A DNA stretch of 64,000 nt from Hydrococcus rivularis NIES-593 (GCF_001904635.1 NZ_MRCB01000026.1:1-64000); one strand, 5' to 3'. Positions 39,125 to 50,126 are shown, counted from the first letter of the stretch. The notes: generated by a model not told the origin, from the letters alone. Numbers and translations: made by a program.

Positions 39125-39406
39125 ATGTCGGAGAAGATAATCCGCGCCCATGTTTGGGTTTCTGGACTCGTTCAAGGGGTTGGGTATCGCTACTCAACCG
39201 TAGATCGGGCAGAAAAATTAGGACTTAATGGCTGGGTGCGCAATCTGAGCGATGGTAGAGTGGAAGCTGTTTTTGAAGGAGAAAAAGCGGCAGTCCAAGA
39301 AATGATTCGCTGGTGCCGTCGGGGACCGTCGGCTGCTGTCGTTCAAAATGTTACTGTCGAGATGGGCCAACCAGAGGGATTGAGAGGATTTGGAGTAAAA
39401 AGATAA
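39125..39406 (+). CDS. acyP: Acylphosphatase
   Basis: This 93-residue enzyme hydrolyses carboxyl-phosphate bonds of small acyl phosphates. The catalytic Arg is R22 in VQGVGYR and the catalytic Asn is N40 in GWVRNLSDG. The C-terminal RGPSAAVVQNVTVE and RGFGVKR segments complete the ferredoxin-like fold. The length is typical. It starts four bases after the HdrB-like stop. Confidence 0.93.
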   Translation: MSEKIIRAHVWVSGLVQGVGYRYSTVDRAEKLGLNGWVRNLSDGRVEAVFEGEKAAVQEMIRWCRRGPSAAVVQNVTVEMGQPEGLRGFGVKR

Positions 39407-39563
39407 GAAGTGGTTATGCTGCCAGTCCTTTGGTGGGGTCAGCAACCGAAAGATTATCTGTTGGAATCAAGAGCAAGTTGGTACGGAATTGTTATTGATG
39501 CAGTTGAAGTTTATCTGCCATTTGACTTCTTAATATTTACTTTATCAATCATCTCTCAAACCT

Positions 39564-40322
39564 TTACAAAATTTGCGAGAGAAATCTTTGGGTTCGTTCT
39601 TCTTTAGGATGGTTAAAAAATTCGTCAGGCGGGGCGATTTCTACGATCTTACCGCTATCCATAAATACGACGCGATCGGCGACTTCGCGGGCAAAACCGA
39701 CTTCATGAGTCACGCAAACCATAGTCATTCCGGAATTAGCTAGGGTGCGCATCACATCTAGGACTTCCCGAACCATTTCTGGGTCTAGCGCTGAGGTGGG
39801 TTCGTCGAATAGCATAATCTTGGGCTGCATTGCTAAAGCGCGCGCGATCGCAACTCGTTGTTGCTGACCCCCCGACAGTTGTCCCGGATACTTGTGCGCC
39901 TGTTCTAAAATTCCTACTCTCTCGAGTAGCTGCATTGCCACTTCTTCTGCTTTCTGCTTCTTCCAACGGCGCACCCAAATGGGGGCTAGCGTTACATTAT
40001 CGAGTACTGTGAGATGAGGAAAAAGATTAAATTGTTGAAAAACCATTCCCACTTCCCGACGAATCGCATCGATATTTTTCAGGTCGTGAGAAAGTTTTAT
40101 GCCATCGATGACGATACTTCCTTTCTGATAGGGTTCTAGGGCATTAAACGTGCGAATAAATGTTGATTTTCCCGAACCCGAAGGTCCCATCATTACAACA
40201 ACTTCTTGTTTGTTGACGCTGAGACTGACTCCTTGGAGAACGTGAAAACTATTGTCGTACCACTTTTCAACGCCTTCAGCGACAATAATCGCTTCCGAAT
40301 CGGTAGAATTTTGAGAACTCAT
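39564..40322 (-). CDS. Polar amino-acid ABC transporter ATP-binding protein
   Basis: The ATPase has Walker [10 protein letters not shown], signature [17 protein letters not shown], Walker [14 protein letters not shown] and a switch His in CVTHEV. It belongs to the GlnQ/HisP amino-acid uptake group ([21 protein letters not shown]). No permease or binding protein is nearby, so it must work with subunits encoded elsewhere, like the stand-alone BgtA of basic amino acid and glutamine uptake in other cyanobacteria (inference). The stop is 157 bp from the acylphosphatase 3' end. Confidence 0.9.
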   Translation of the reverse strand: MSSQNSTDSEAIIVAEGVEKWYDNSFHVLQGVSLSVNKQEVVVMMGPSGSGKSTFIRTFNALEPYQKGSIVIDGIKLSHDLKNIDAIRREVGMVFQQFNLFPHLTVLDNVTLAPIWVRRWKKQKAEEVAMQLLERVGILEQAHKYPGQLSGGQQQRVAIARALAMQPKIMLFDEPTSALDPEMVREVLDVMRTLANSGMTMVCVTHEVGFAREVADRVVFMDSGKIVEIAPPDEFFNHPKEERTQRFLSQIL

Positions 40323-40421
40323 CGGTCTTTTCTCTGGTTTTTCTTTCGTTATAGCGCTCTAGACACTACATTTTATATCTTCCCGATAATGACGCTCTCT
40401 ATTCTTCTAAAGCCCGTCTTT

Positions 40422-42794
40422 TCATAAACTATCTTTGTAGATAAATTTTCCCATCATCTCATCTATCGTTGTATGAAATTGAGATGAAATTGGAAGTTTC
40501 TTTTCTTTTAGCGATTCGCTCTGACTCTGCTGAATCGATGGGTTACTACCCTCTCTAATTTTTATTTCAGCACAAGTATTGTCAAAAATTTCACAATCTT
40601 TTACCATTCCTTTACTATTTTTCTCACAGAGAACGCCATATTTTCCGCTCCGGTGAATTTTACATTTGCGAATCAATGGATTGCTTCCCTCTGTTACTGC
40701 TATTCCGGCATAAGTATTGTCAAAAATATCGCAACCCTTGACTATTCCTTTTCCATTTTTGGTAACTACAATGCCGCAGTTGTGATTGTGGTAAATCCTA
40801 CATTGATGGATAAACGGATTGCTTCCTTCTCTAATTTCGACTCCCGTGTGGAAATTATCAAAAATCTCACAATCTTTTACGATTCCTTTACCATTTTGAT
40901 AAATCAGAATTCCAGATTCTTTTTCCTGATAGATTTTACATTGATAGATAACTGGATTGCCGCCTTCTTCAATCGCTATTCCCTGTAAACCATTTCCAAA
41001 AATCTCACAATTTTTTATGATACCTTGACCGTTGGAATGCACAAAAATTCCACTTGTTTTTCCTTGATAAATCTTACAGTTGCGAATAATTGGATGACCA
41101 TTCTCTCTGATTTCTATTCCCGTATTAATATTGTTAAATATTTCGCAATCTTCGATAATTCCCTGACCGCTATCATATACTAAAATCCCATTGCTATCTC
41201 CCTTAAAAATCTTACAGCGACGAATAATAGGATTCCCGCCATTTTGAATGATCGCTCCTGCTAAACCATTGCTAAAGATATTACAATCTTCTATTATTCC
41301 TTGACCATTCTCGTAAACAGAAATACCACTTTCTTTTCCAGAAGAAATAAAACAACGTCGAATAGTAGGGTTAGCTTTATCACCATGAATGGCAACGCAA
41401 GATAAAGAAGCAGAGGTAAGATAACAATCCTCAACAATTAGTTGACCTTGAGGAATATTTACTACAAAATCTTTATCGCCTGGATGTCTTGAGCTTCCCT
41501 GTAATGTTAAGTTTCGGACTACTGCGTAGTCGGTTTGCATAAGAAGGCAATCGCGATCGGGACTTTGAATTATTATATCTTGAGCTTTTCCATCTCCGAG
41601 AATTTCTAATGGTTTATCAATGACAAGGCTTTCTAAATATAAACCGGGACGGACTAGAATTCGCATTCCCGATCGCGCATTATTAATAGCTTCTTGAATC
41701 GTTTGATAGTCGCCATTGCTTTCCTTGGAGACAACAAGGCAAAGTATAGCCCAACTTCGCTGTATGAGCTGAGTATTAACGCGACCTTGAATCGAGTCGA
41801 GAGCAGCTACTACAGAGATTTTTTTCAATACCTCTTCGGGTAAGTCAAATCGATCTAAATTAATGGAATTTTCTTCTCGAACTTTTTCAAAGGTTTCTCT
41901 CAACTTTTCTTGCTTAATATTGCTTTGGACCAAGAAATTCAAAAGGCTTTCTGACAAGCTTTCTGATTCATCTAAAATAAAAGATTTAGAGTTTTGATTG
42001 CGAATGTCCTCAACTAAAATCCTAATTTCATCAACCTTGCTAGAAAGCTCATTATCGATCTCAATAACTTGTTCGATTACGTTCTGAAACGCGCCAAAAT
42101 AATTTTTTAAATAGTCTTCAAAATTGATAGCTACATCTGCTAAGTTTCTAATATTTTCTTCTATCCAATTAATTTTTTGCTGAAGCCGAGAAACTCTGAC
42201 GTAGTTTTTAAGGCGTTCCATCATTTTTTCAAGCAAGGCTCTTTGAGTTTCTTGCTCTTGGGCGAGTTTTTTGATACTATTTTCAATCAGTTCTACTTTT
42301 CTTAAGACTAATTGAGCGGCTCGATGGAGTAGGAAAGCACTTCTAAGAATTTGTAGCTTTTGGCTTTTTAAGAAGGAGAGAAGATTTTCATTGTCTTGAA
42401 CGCTTCTCTCTAATTCTAACCTTTCTCGTTCTGCCTCGGCTAATTCTTGACATTGTTTGCCTACAAACGCTCTAAGTTCGTCAACTACTTGTACGAAGAA
42501 GAGTTGATAAGCTTCTTGATATTTTTTTAGAAGATGAATGATACTATCATAGTCTCGAACTAGCTTTTCTAGTTCGCCGAAGCGTTCTTCAAAGCCGATC
42601 AGTTCTTCAGTTTTGACTAACCCAAACCACTGAGATTGCGACCGAATTCCTTGTTGAACTAATTTTTGTCTAGCCTTAATATTTTCCTTCAGTTCTAAAA
42701 AAAATGGGCTAAATAAAACGGGTAATTGATAAGAATTTTCGTAAATTCTGATTCTTTCTTTGAAAGCAGCACGAGCTTGGCGATCCTTGGTCAT
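40422..42794 (-). CDS. Coiled-coil protein with C-terminal right-handed beta-helix repeats
   Basis: Residues 1 to about 340 are charged and heptad-like, predicted coiled coil, with no signal peptide. Residues about 370-750 form parallel beta-helix rungs of about 23 residues, with alternating GNPIIRRCKIYQ and GIIEDCEIFNN types. A pectin-lyase-like capping turn (ILVRPGLYLESLVIDKPLEI) opens the helix. Such rungs occur in NosD/CASH proteins that bind carbohydrate or serve as protein scaffolds. There is no catalytic signature. The gene is A+T-rich and its internal repeats are near-identical in DNA, evidence of tandem expansion. Likely cytosolic; function unknown. Confidence 0.75.
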   Translation of the reverse strand: MTKDRQARAAFKERIRIYENSYQLPVLFSPFFLELKENIKARQKLVQQGIRSQSQWFGLVKTEELIGFEERFGELEKLVRDYDSIIHLLKKYQEAYQLFFVQVVDELRAFVGKQCQELAEAERERLELERSVQDNENLLSFLKSQKLQILRSAFLLHRAAQLVLRKVELIENSIKKLAQEQETQRALLEKMMERLKNYVRVSRLQQKINWIEENIRNLADVAINFEDYLKNYFGAFQNVIEQVIEIDNELSSKVDEIRILVEDIRNQNSKSFILDESESLSESLLNFLVQSNIKQEKLRETFEKVREENSINLDRFDLPEEVLKKISVVAALDSIQGRVNTQLIQRSWAILCLVVSKESNGDYQTIQEAINNARSGMRILVRPGLYLESLVIDKPLEILGDGKAQDIIIQSPDRDCLLMQTDYAVVRNLTLQGSSRHPGDKDFVVNIPQGQLIVEDCYLTSASLSCVAIHGDKANPTIRRCFISSGKESGISVYENGQGIIEDCNIFSNGLAGAIIQNGGNPIIRRCKIFKGDSNGILVYDSGQGIIEDCEIFNNINTGIEIRENGHPIIRNCKIYQGKTSGIFVHSNGQGIIKNCEIFGNGLQGIAIEEGGNPVIYQCKIYQEKESGILIYQNGKGIVKDCEIFDNFHTGVEIREGSNPFIHQCRIYHNHNCGIVVTKNGKGIVKGCDIFDNTYAGIAVTEGSNPLIRKCKIHRSGKYGVLCEKNSKGMVKDCEIFDNTCAEIKIREGSNPSIQQSQSESLKEKKLPISSQFHTTIDEMMGKFIYKDSL

Positions 42795-43205
42795 AGATTG
42801 AAAAAGGTAATTATAATGCCCATTATCTCATCGTTATATTAGCAGTTGAATGCCAGAAAATCATAAAAATTAAAACAAGAAACTTAAATTGCATGGATGT
42901 TTAAAAATCTCAATCTTATTTGAGTTTGTTTTGGATTAAACTAATAATTAATTTACCCATTGCATTTTTATGCAATTTAAGATATTGGATTGAGTTGAGA
43001 TCGATCGCGTTCTCTTTAATTGCGATCGCTTACTCAGTAAATCCTGTAAAAATTTAAGAATTTATTGACTTTAAATCTCGAAGTACTTTCTTGGTTTTCT
43101 CTTGCCAAGCTAAAGAAAATGAAGTTTTAAATTGTGTCCCCTGCCAACAAAGCTGTTAATAAAAATAAATTAGTAGTAGATAGCCCCAATTTACCCCCCA
43201 GTCTC
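42795..43205. other. A+T-rich divergent intergenic region
   Basis: No gene seen. Very A+T-rich, probably the promoters of the beta-helix gene and ackA. Two HIP1 octamers near 43003-43030. The frame upstream of ackA is open from a GTG at 43134, but its N-terminal 24 residues look unrelated to the family. Confidence 0.4.
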
Positions 43206-44423
43206 ATGAAAGTTTTAATCTTGAATGCGGGTTCTAGCACTCACAAAAGTAGCTTGTACGAAATCGCAGGAGAAACCTTGCCAGAGCAAGCAAGTGAACC
43301 CTTATGGAAAGCGAGTATCGATTGGACGGCAACGACAGATGGAGGCGTTTTAAGCGTAAAAGCTCAGGGATCGACAATAGAGATCGAATTAGAATCGAGC
43401 GATCGCCCCCAAGGAATCGCACGAATGCTAGAAACTCTAGTGCGGGGAAAAACTAAAGTCATAGAACAGTTGTCAGAAATCGATGTCGTCGGTCATCGCG
43501 TCGTACACGGTGGAATCGACTATACTCAAGCCACCCGAATCACGCCAGCCGTCAAAGCGGCGATCGCTCACCTCATCCCGCTAGCACCCGCACACAACCC
43601 CGCGCATTTAGAAGGAATTGACGCGATCGCCCAGGTATTGGGCGATATTCCTCAAGTCGCCGTTTTCGATACCGCCTTTCACGGTCAAATGCCACCTCAA
43701 GCAGCCGTTTATCCCATTCCCTACGAGTGGTTTGAGAGGGGAATTCGTCGCTATGGTTTTCACGGCATCAGCCATCAATATTGTGCCCGACGAGCAGCCC
43801 AACTCCTCGGCAAACCGCTAGAATCGCTAAAACTCATCACCTGTCATTTGGGGAATGGCTGTTCCTTGGCTGCCATTAAAAACGGCATCAGCATCGATAC
43901 CACGATGGGATTTACGCCCCTAGAGGGGTTGATGATGGGAAGTCGCAGCGGTTCCATCGATCCGGCAATTCTCATTTACCTGATGCGGGAATACGATTTT
44001 GATGCTGATCGCATCAATGAAATGCTTAACCAAGAATCGGGTTTAAAGGGCGTATCGGGAGTTTCGTCCGATTGGCGGGCAATAGAAGCCGCGATCGCTC
44101 AAGGAAATCAACGCGCCCAACTTGCTGTTGATATTTATATTCATAGACTGAGAGCCTGTATCGGGTCGATGCTTGCCTCCCTTGGCGGTTTAGATGCCAT
44201 AGTGTTTACCGCAGGCGTGGGAGAAAATGCAGCCAGCGTGAGGGAAAAAGCCTGTCAAGCCTTCGAGTTTTTGGGATTAAAGTTAGATAAAGAAAAGAAC
44301 GACAATCGCCCGGTAGATGCGAATATAGCAACACGAGATTCGACTGTGGGGGTGTTAGTCATTCATACTGAAGAAGATTGGGCGATCGCCCAACAATGTT
44401 GGGGAATGATGAATGATGAATGA
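43206..44423 (+). CDS. ackA: Acetate kinase
   Basis: The enzyme interconverts acetate + ATP and acetyl phosphate + ADP. Family motifs are VLILNAGSSTHKSSLYE, VVGHRVVHGGIDY, and AVFDTAFHGQMP. The glycine-rich GFTPLEGLMMGSRSGSIDP and GVSSDWRAIEAAIA regions are also present. ATG 43206 gives 405 residues, the usual length, so the in-frame GTG at 43134 is not used. The transaldolase gene follows 35 bp downstream in the same direction, which would fit a fermentative or phosphoketolase-linked acetyl-phosphate route (inference). Confidence 0.94.
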   Translation: MKVLILNAGSSTHKSSLYEIAGETLPEQASEPLWKASIDWTATTDGGVLSVKAQGSTIEIELESSDRPQGIARMLETLVRGKTKVIEQLSEIDVVGHRVVHGGIDYTQATRITPAVKAAIAHLIPLAPAHNPAHLEGIDAIAQVLGDIPQVAVFDTAFHGQMPPQAAVYPIPYEWFERGIRRYGFHGISHQYCARRAAQLLGKPLESLKLITCHLGNGCSLAAIKNGISIDTTMGFTPLEGLMMGSRSGSIDPAILIYLMREYDFDADRINEMLNQESGLKGVSGVSSDWRAIEAAIAQGNQRAQLAVDIYIHRLRACIGSMLASLGGLDAIVFTAGVGENAASVREKACQAFEFLGLKLDKEKNDNRPVDANIATRDSTVGVLVIHTEEDWAIAQQCWGMMNDE

Positions 44424-44458
44424 TAAATTCTCAAAGTTAATTCGATCGGAGAAAACCA

Positions 44459-45634
44459 ATGGCAAGGAATTTACTCGAACAACTGCGGGAAATGACGATC
44501 GTAGTAGCGGATACGGGGGATATCCAAGCGATCGAAACATTTAAGCCTCGCGATGCGACGACTAATCCCTCTCTCATCACCGCTGCCGCACAAATGCCCC
44601 AGTATCAAGGCATTGTCGATGAGACGCTCAAAAAGGCAAGGAAGGAACTCGGCAAGGGTGCCGACGCTTCCGAAGTGGTGAGATTGGCAGTCGATCGCCT
44701 GGCAATTTCCTTTGGCTTAAAGATTTTGCAGATTATTCCCGGACGGGTATCCACGGAGGTAGACGCAAGATTATCCTATGACACAGAGGCAACTATCGCC
44801 AAGGCTCGCTACCTCATCTCTCAGTACGAAGCAGCGGGCATCAAGCGCGATCGCGTTTTGATTAAAATTGCCTCCACTTGGGAAGGCATCAAAGCGGCTG
44901 AAATCTTAGAAAAAGAGGGAATTCACTGCAATTTAACGCTGCTGTTCGGCATCCATCAGGCGATCGCTTGTGCGGAAGCAGGAGTTACTTTAATCTCTCC
45001 CTTTGTCGGACGAATTTTAGACTGGTACAAAAAAGAAACGGGACGCGATAGCTATCCCCCCGCCGAAGATCCCGGCGTGCTATCCGTCACCAAAATTTAT
45101 AACTACTACAAAAAATTCGGTTACCATACCGAGGTCATGGGAGCAAGCTTCCGCAATCTTGGCGAGATTACCGAACTAGCCGGTTGCGATTTGCTGACCA
45201 TTTCTCCAGCTTTATTAAATGAATTGCAATCGACTCAAGGAGAATTGCCTCGCAAGTTAGACCCCCAACTGGCGGCGAAAGCAGACATCGAGAAGATTTC
45301 TATGGACAAAGAAACCTTTGACAAGATGCACGCCGAAGACCGTATGGCATCAGAAAAACTAACCGAAGGCATTGCAGGATTTACCAAGGCGTTAGAAGTC
45401 TTAGAGACCCTACTAGCCGATCGCCTAGCCCGCCTTGAAGGTCAAGCCGATATTTGTACGACCACCGCCGATCTTTTCCGCATCTACGATTTGGATGGGG
45501 ATGGATATATCACCCGCGAAGAATGGGCGGGAACCGATGTCGTATTCGATGCGTTAGATGTCGATCGCGACGGTCAGATCACCGCAGAAGAAATGATGGC
45601 AGGACTGGGTGCGGCAGTTTGTTTGGTCAGTTAG
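44459..45634 (+). CDS. tal: Transaldolase with C-terminal EF-hand pair
   Basis: The pentose-phosphate enzyme transfers a dihydroxyacetone unit between sedoheptulose-7-P and glyceraldehyde-3-P. The Schiff-base lysine is K136 in [10 protein letters not shown]. The last ~55 residues carry two canonical calcium-binding loops, [12 protein letters not shown] and [12 protein letters not shown], an extension typical of cyanobacterial transaldolases (about 390 residues against about 315 in E. coli). It lies directly after ackA. GGAG is 9-10 bases before ATG 44459. A strong terminator follows. Confidence 0.95.
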   Translation: MARNLLEQLREMTIVVADTGDIQAIETFKPRDATTNPSLITAAAQMPQYQGIVDETLKKARKELGKGADASEVVRLAVDRLAISFGLKILQIIPGRVSTEVDARLSYDTEATIAKARYLISQYEAAGIKRDRVLIKIASTWEGIKAAEILEKEGIHCNLTLLFGIHQAIACAEAGVTLISPFVGRILDWYKKETGRDSYPPAEDPGVLSVTKIYNYYKKFGYHTEVMGASFRNLGEITELAGCDLLTISPALLNELQSTQGELPRKLDPQLAAKADIEKISMDKETFDKMHAEDRMASEKLTEGIAGFTKALEVLETLLADRLARLEGQADICTTTADLFRIYDLDGDGYITREEWAGTDVVFDALDVDRDGQITAEEMMAGLGAAVCLVS

Positions 45635-45652
45635 TAGAGATTTGACTAACAC

Positions 45653-45685
45653 AAAAGAGAGAGCCAAACGCTCTCTCTTTTTTTT
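45653..45685 (+). terminator. Rho-independent terminator between convergent tal and psaC
   Basis: A 12-bp perfect stem (AAAAGAGAGAGC / GCTCTCTCTTTT, loop CAAAC) ends in a run of eight T. The A-run on its other arm gives a weaker U-run for psaC, so it may work in both directions. Confidence 0.85.
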
Positions 45686-45743
45686 AGGATGTTAAAGGCA
45701 TTTGCAATGTACTGAGAATCTACACGCTTAAACCGCGTTTTTC

Positions 45744-46349
<606 letters not shown>

Positions 46350-46730
46350 CTAATCTTCTAGCTGCTTCGCCGAGACTTCTATAGCTTCTACATCGATCGT
46401 TCCCGGCGGAGTCAAGCGCTGAAAGCGACCCGCTTCGACTTTGAGGGGTTCGCCGCAGTTGGGGCATCGACATTCGGTGCGATTGAATCCAGTAAATTCA
46501 TAATTGCATACCGGGCATTTGTCTTCAACCAGATTGCTTTTTACCCACCAACGAAACCCCCAAAAAGCAACAATGGGCAAAAACAGCAGCAGGGCTAACA
46601 GAATCAAAAAGCTATTGACTATCCAGCCCAATCCGACTGACCCTAACAACAAACCCAATAGCAGTAGAGTCAGCAAGCAGCTTAACCCCGAATCATTTAA
46701 CCATAATAGTTTTGGAAAATTGTCATTCAC
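46350..46730 (-). CDS. Small membrane protein with C-terminal zinc ribbon
   Basis: The 126-residue protein has two hydrophobic helices (about residues 15-35 and 38-60) and a zinc-ribbon-like pair of knuckles (CPVC near 72, CRCPNC near 88) followed by a polar tail. No domain name is certain. The four or more cysteines suggest bound Zn or an iron-sulfur site on the cytoplasmic side. Unknown function, single gene, same orientation as the downstream permease gene only by strand. Confidence 0.65.
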   Translation of the reverse strand: MNDNFPKLLWLNDSGLSCLLTLLLLGLLLGSVGLGWIVNSFLILLALLLFLPIVAFWGFRWWVKSNLVEDKCPVCNYEFTGFNRTECRCPNCGEPLKVEAGRFQRLTPPGTIDVEAIEVSAKQLED

Positions 46731-46782
46731 GGTAGTCTCCTGGGTCGCTAATCGCTAGCGTCAATATTTCTATGCTAATCTA

Positions 46783-48000
46783 TCAAATGCTTCTCAATGC
46801 CACGATGGGATCGAGTTTTGCTGCTCTTTGGGCGGGAACCACGCCAAAGAATAGACCAATGCCGCCAGAAACCCCAACTGATAGCAAAATAGCGGTTGGC
46901 GAGACGCTAGGTTTGAGAGGAGATAAGGCTCCTGTCAGCGTAACTGCGCCAATGCCAATCAAGATTCCTAAAATTCCTCCAACTGCCGAGACAATCACTG
47001 CTTCGATGAGGAACTGGACGAGAATATCTCCTTCCCTAGCTCCGATCGCTTTGCGCAGTCCGATTTCTTGAGTTCGTTCCGTCACGGAAACCAGCATGAT
47101 ATTCATCACGCCGATGCCGCCGACGATTAGAGAAATTCCCGCGATCGCTGCCAACAGGAACGTTAGTCCGGTCGTTATCGTACCGACGATGGTTAAAATA
47201 TCTTTTTGGGTTTGAACGCCGAAATCGTCCTCGTCGGTAATTTTATGGCGCAATCGCAGTAAATTTTCGATCTGAAACTTAGCTGCGCGAATGCTTTGTT
47301 CGTCTTTAGCCGTTACGTTAATCCAACTCACTTCTAGGCCGTAGGGAGATGTCTGTCCGACAATTTGATTTGCCATGGTCGTGAGAGGAATAAAGGCTTT
47401 TCTATCCTGATTGTCTCCAATGAAAGATCCTTTGGCTTTCATCAAACCGATGACTTCAAACGTAACATTTCTGATTCTGATCCGTTTGCCAATCGGATCG
47501 CGATTGCCAAAAAGTTTTTCAGACAATTCCGAACCCAGAACAACGACGCGAGTGTTGCGCTTAATATCGATGTCATTAATAAATCGTCCGCGATCGATTT
47601 TGAAGCTTCTGACGCTTAAAAATTCGGGGGTCGTGCCAATAACCGTATCGTTGGCATTGCGATTTCGATAGCTCATTACCGCTGTCTGATTGATTTGGGG
47701 GGCGACTTCTTTGACTGTCGGCACTTGAGTGGCGATCGCTTCTGCATCCGCCAATACTAGCGTTTTTGGCAAATTAAATTGCGTGCGACGCGCTTGTTCG
47801 GAACCTGGAACGATGAAAAGCACGTTGGGTCCGAGCGATTCAAATTGTTCGGCTGCCAGTTTTTGTGCTCCCTGTCCCACGCCTATCATCGCAATAACCG
47901 AAGCGTTGCCAATCACAATTCCAAGCATCGTCAAGCCGCTACGAAGTTTATTCGCAACTAGCGTCGAGGATGCCATTTTGAGACTTTCTAAAATATTCAT
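46783..48000 (-). CDS. MacB/FtsX-type ABC transporter permease
   Basis: The 405-residue protein has one N-terminal TM, a large periplasmic MacB-PCD domain and three C-terminal TMs in the FtsX arrangement (LLAAIAGISLIVGGIGVMNIMLVSVTERTQEIGLRKAIGA). Relatives form tripartite export pumps for macrolides, siderophores or lipoproteins with a MacA-type adaptor and a MacB/LolD ATPase, none of which is adjacent. ATG 48000 (MNILESLKMASSTLVANKLRS) matches the family; the ATG at 48015 would add five residues. Confidence 0.88.
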   Translation of the reverse strand: MNILESLKMASSTLVANKLRSGLTMLGIVIGNASVIAMIGVGQGAQKLAAEQFESLGPNVLFIVPGSEQARRTQFNLPKTLVLADAEAIATQVPTVKEVAPQINQTAVMSYRNRNANDTVIGTTPEFLSVRSFKIDRGRFINDIDIKRNTRVVVLGSELSEKLFGNRDPIGKRIRIRNVTFEVIGLMKAKGSFIGDNQDRKAFIPLTTMANQIVGQTSPYGLEVSWINVTAKDEQSIRAAKFQIENLLRLRHKITDEDDFGVQTQKDILTIVGTITTGLTFLLAAIAGISLIVGGIGVMNIMLVSVTERTQEIGLRKAIGAREGDILVQFLIEAVIVSAVGGILGILIGIGAVTLTGALSPLKPSVSPTAILLSVGVSGGIGLFFGVVPAQRAAKLDPIVALRSI

Positions 48001-48427
48001 CTGAGCGCCGGTCATTAATCATCTAATTTTGGCATGGAAAGCCACGGCACAGACGTTAGTCTGTACCGTGGGGACGCGCACTGAAATGCATCTATCGATC
48101 TTGGCATCGGACGCTTAGGAAACGTCGCCTCCGTATAAAGTTTACAATTGCGCCGATCGCTCCTTATTTTACTGTTTTTCCGCCTCCAAGTCCCTTTCTT
48201 TCGGTGCAGATAAGATTCTCATCAGCCGCGATGGCTTGCAATCGCTCACAATGGCAAAGACCTTCGCTAACCGCCCTACAGTAGCTCTCATCTTCCTATC
48301 GATGTAACTCCGGTTTCCCTCAAGTAGTTAATAACCCACCTACCAATTTATTGCCAGAGGAATTGCCGAAAGAAAGATCTCCTCTAGCAGCGCGATCGCA
48401 GATAAAATTAATAATTGGGTTGACTTC
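48001..48427. other. Intergenic region with a stable hairpin
   Basis: No gene seen. A 13-bp near-perfect stem with a GTTA loop lies at 48042-48071 (CCACGGCACAGAC pairing with GTCTGTACCGTGG), about 40-70 bases upstream of the permease start. It could act in the leader RNA of that gene or be an intergenic repeat. The rest is unremarkable. Confidence 0.4.
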
Positions 48428-48817
48428 CTAAGCCAATGTTTCTGGGCAATACCCCAAACCATTGGTAAACTGTTCGCGAAACGCTTCGATATCGCTCGTA
48501 TCTGGAGTACCGTGGGAAACGATCGCGACTTGATAGCGACGCATTACATCAACGGTCGATTGGGCGGTATCTAAACTCCAAAAGACCATTTGGATCCGAA
48601 TTTCTGGTTGATAGGGAATGCCCAATTCATTCATAAACGCCCGAAAATTTCCGTGTTCGTAGGGCGAAAGAGGTTGCTTGAACTTAACTCTGACAATCCA
48701 GCCATTAATCTGATGAATCACTGTCATCGAACACGCAGACTGATAATTCATCATGCGAAGATACTCTATCACTCGCAATGTCAGGCTAGCATTGGCTAAA
48801 AAATAGACATAATCCAT
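48428..48817 (-). CDS. Conserved hypothetical protein
   Basis: The 129-residue soluble protein starts MDYVYFLANASLTLRVIEYLRMM; the frame is open upstream to 48871, but ATG 48817 gives a cleaner N-terminus. It shows alternating strands and helices (QINGWIVRVKFKQPL; RIQMVFWSLDTAQSTVDVMRRYQVAIV) and no catalytic motif. I do not recognise a function. It is divergent from queA. Confidence 0.55.
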   Translation of the reverse strand: MDYVYFLANASLTLRVIEYLRMMNYQSACSMTVIHQINGWIVRVKFKQPLSPYEHGNFRAFMNELGIPYQPEIRIQMVFWSLDTAQSTVDVMRRYQVAIVSHGTPDTSDIEAFREQFTNGLGYCPETLA

Positions 48818-48986
48818 ACTTGCCGCCAGTTCCCTTTGTAGATGCCTTATTTTTAGTGTGGCAAGAAACATCTTCTACTTTCTAGGGGAAAAGCCCCCGA
48901 TCTACTCGATTTACAATGGGGGAAATTACCCAATTTGATTATTTATTGTTAATTATTGATTGTTAGTCAACAATGAACGAGAAGCA

Positions 48987-50126
48987 ATGACCGATCCCCC
49001 AGAAAAAACCGCCAATCAGTTATTGTCAAACTATGATTACGAGCTACCAACGGAGTTAATCGCCCAAAATCCAGTAGTGCCTAGAGATAATTCGCGCTTG
49101 TTAGTGGTTAACTCCCCTACAACCCACGTTCACAGCATTTTTCGCGATTTACCAGACTGGCTGCAACCCGGAGATTTACTGGTTCTCAACAACACTCGCG
49201 TCATCCCCGCACGACTCTATGGACACAAATCGACTGGCTCTCCTGTCGAGATCCTACTCTTAGAGGAGAAACAAGAGAACTGCTGGCTGGCGCTAGTCAA
49301 ACCGGGCAAGCGGTTCAAAATAGGAACGAAAATTTTGTTTCATCCTGCCTCAGGAGAGCTACCAGAAGGGGTTTTTCTCAAGGCAACGGTCATCGCTAGG
49401 GATGAAGCGACGAGCGGAAGATTGTTAGAATTTGAGCTGCCCTCCGGTCAATCTTTGTGGGATTTATTAGATAAATTCGGTCAAATTCCTTTTCCTCCCT
49501 ACGTGACACACTCTCAAGCTCTACCCGACCAATATCAAACAATTTATGCCCAACAAGCTGGTTCGGTTGCAGCACCGACGGCGGGATTGCATTTTACTGA
49601 AGAACTGTTTCAACGCCTGGAAGAGAAAGGCATTCAAAAAGCTCATATAACACTTCACGTCGGCGTTGGCACGTTTCGTCCTATAGAAGTCGAAGATATT
49701 ACCCAACACGTCATGCATCAGGAATGGCTGGAGGTTCCCGAAGCGACGGTGGAGAAGATAAAGGGAACCAAAGCCAAGGGTGGGAGAATTATTGCTGTCG
49801 GGACAACAGTAGCACGAGCGTTAGAAGGCGCTGCCCAGGAAACCGAAAAAGCTGGCGAAGAGTTTTTACGTCCATTTCGCGGGAAGACGGATTTATTTAT
49901 TTATCCCGGCTATCGCTGGCGAGTAGTAGAGGGAATGATTACTAATTTCCATCTGCCTCGTTCTAGTTTATTAATTTTACTGAGTGCGCTAATCGGCCGC
50001 GATCGCGTTTTGGCTTTATATCGCGAAGCCGTACAGCAAAGGTATCGATTTTATTCCTTTGGCGATGCTATGTTAATTTTGCCAGCAGCTACTATCAGTA
50101 ATCAGTCATTTGATGCTATTAATTAA
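48987..50126 (+). CDS. queA: S-adenosylmethionine:tRNA ribosyltransferase-isomerase
   Basis: QueA transfers and isomerises the ribosyl group of SAM to 7-aminomethyl-7-deazaguanine in tRNA, giving epoxyqueuosine. Conserved blocks [68 protein letters not shown]-like [14 protein letters not shown] are present. The frame is open from TTG 48960; ATG 48987 is preferred. Its 3' end overlaps the convergent isochorismatase-like gene by eight bases. Confidence 0.95.
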   Translation: MTDPPEKTANQLLSNYDYELPTELIAQNPVVPRDNSRLLVVNSPTTHVHSIFRDLPDWLQPGDLLVLNNTRVIPARLYGHKSTGSPVEILLLEEKQENCWLALVKPGKRFKIGTKILFHPASGELPEGVFLKATVIARDEATSGRLLEFELPSGQSLWDLLDKFGQIPFPPYVTHSQALPDQYQTIYAQQAGSVAAPTAGLHFTEELFQRLEEKGIQKAHITLHVGVGTFRPIEVEDITQHVMHQEWLEVPEATVEKIKGTKAKGGRIIAVGTTVARALEGAAQETEKAGEEFLRPFRGKTDLFIYPGYRWRVVEGMITNFHLPRSSLLILLSALIGRDRVLALYREAVQQRYRFYSFGDAMLILPAATISNQSFDAIN

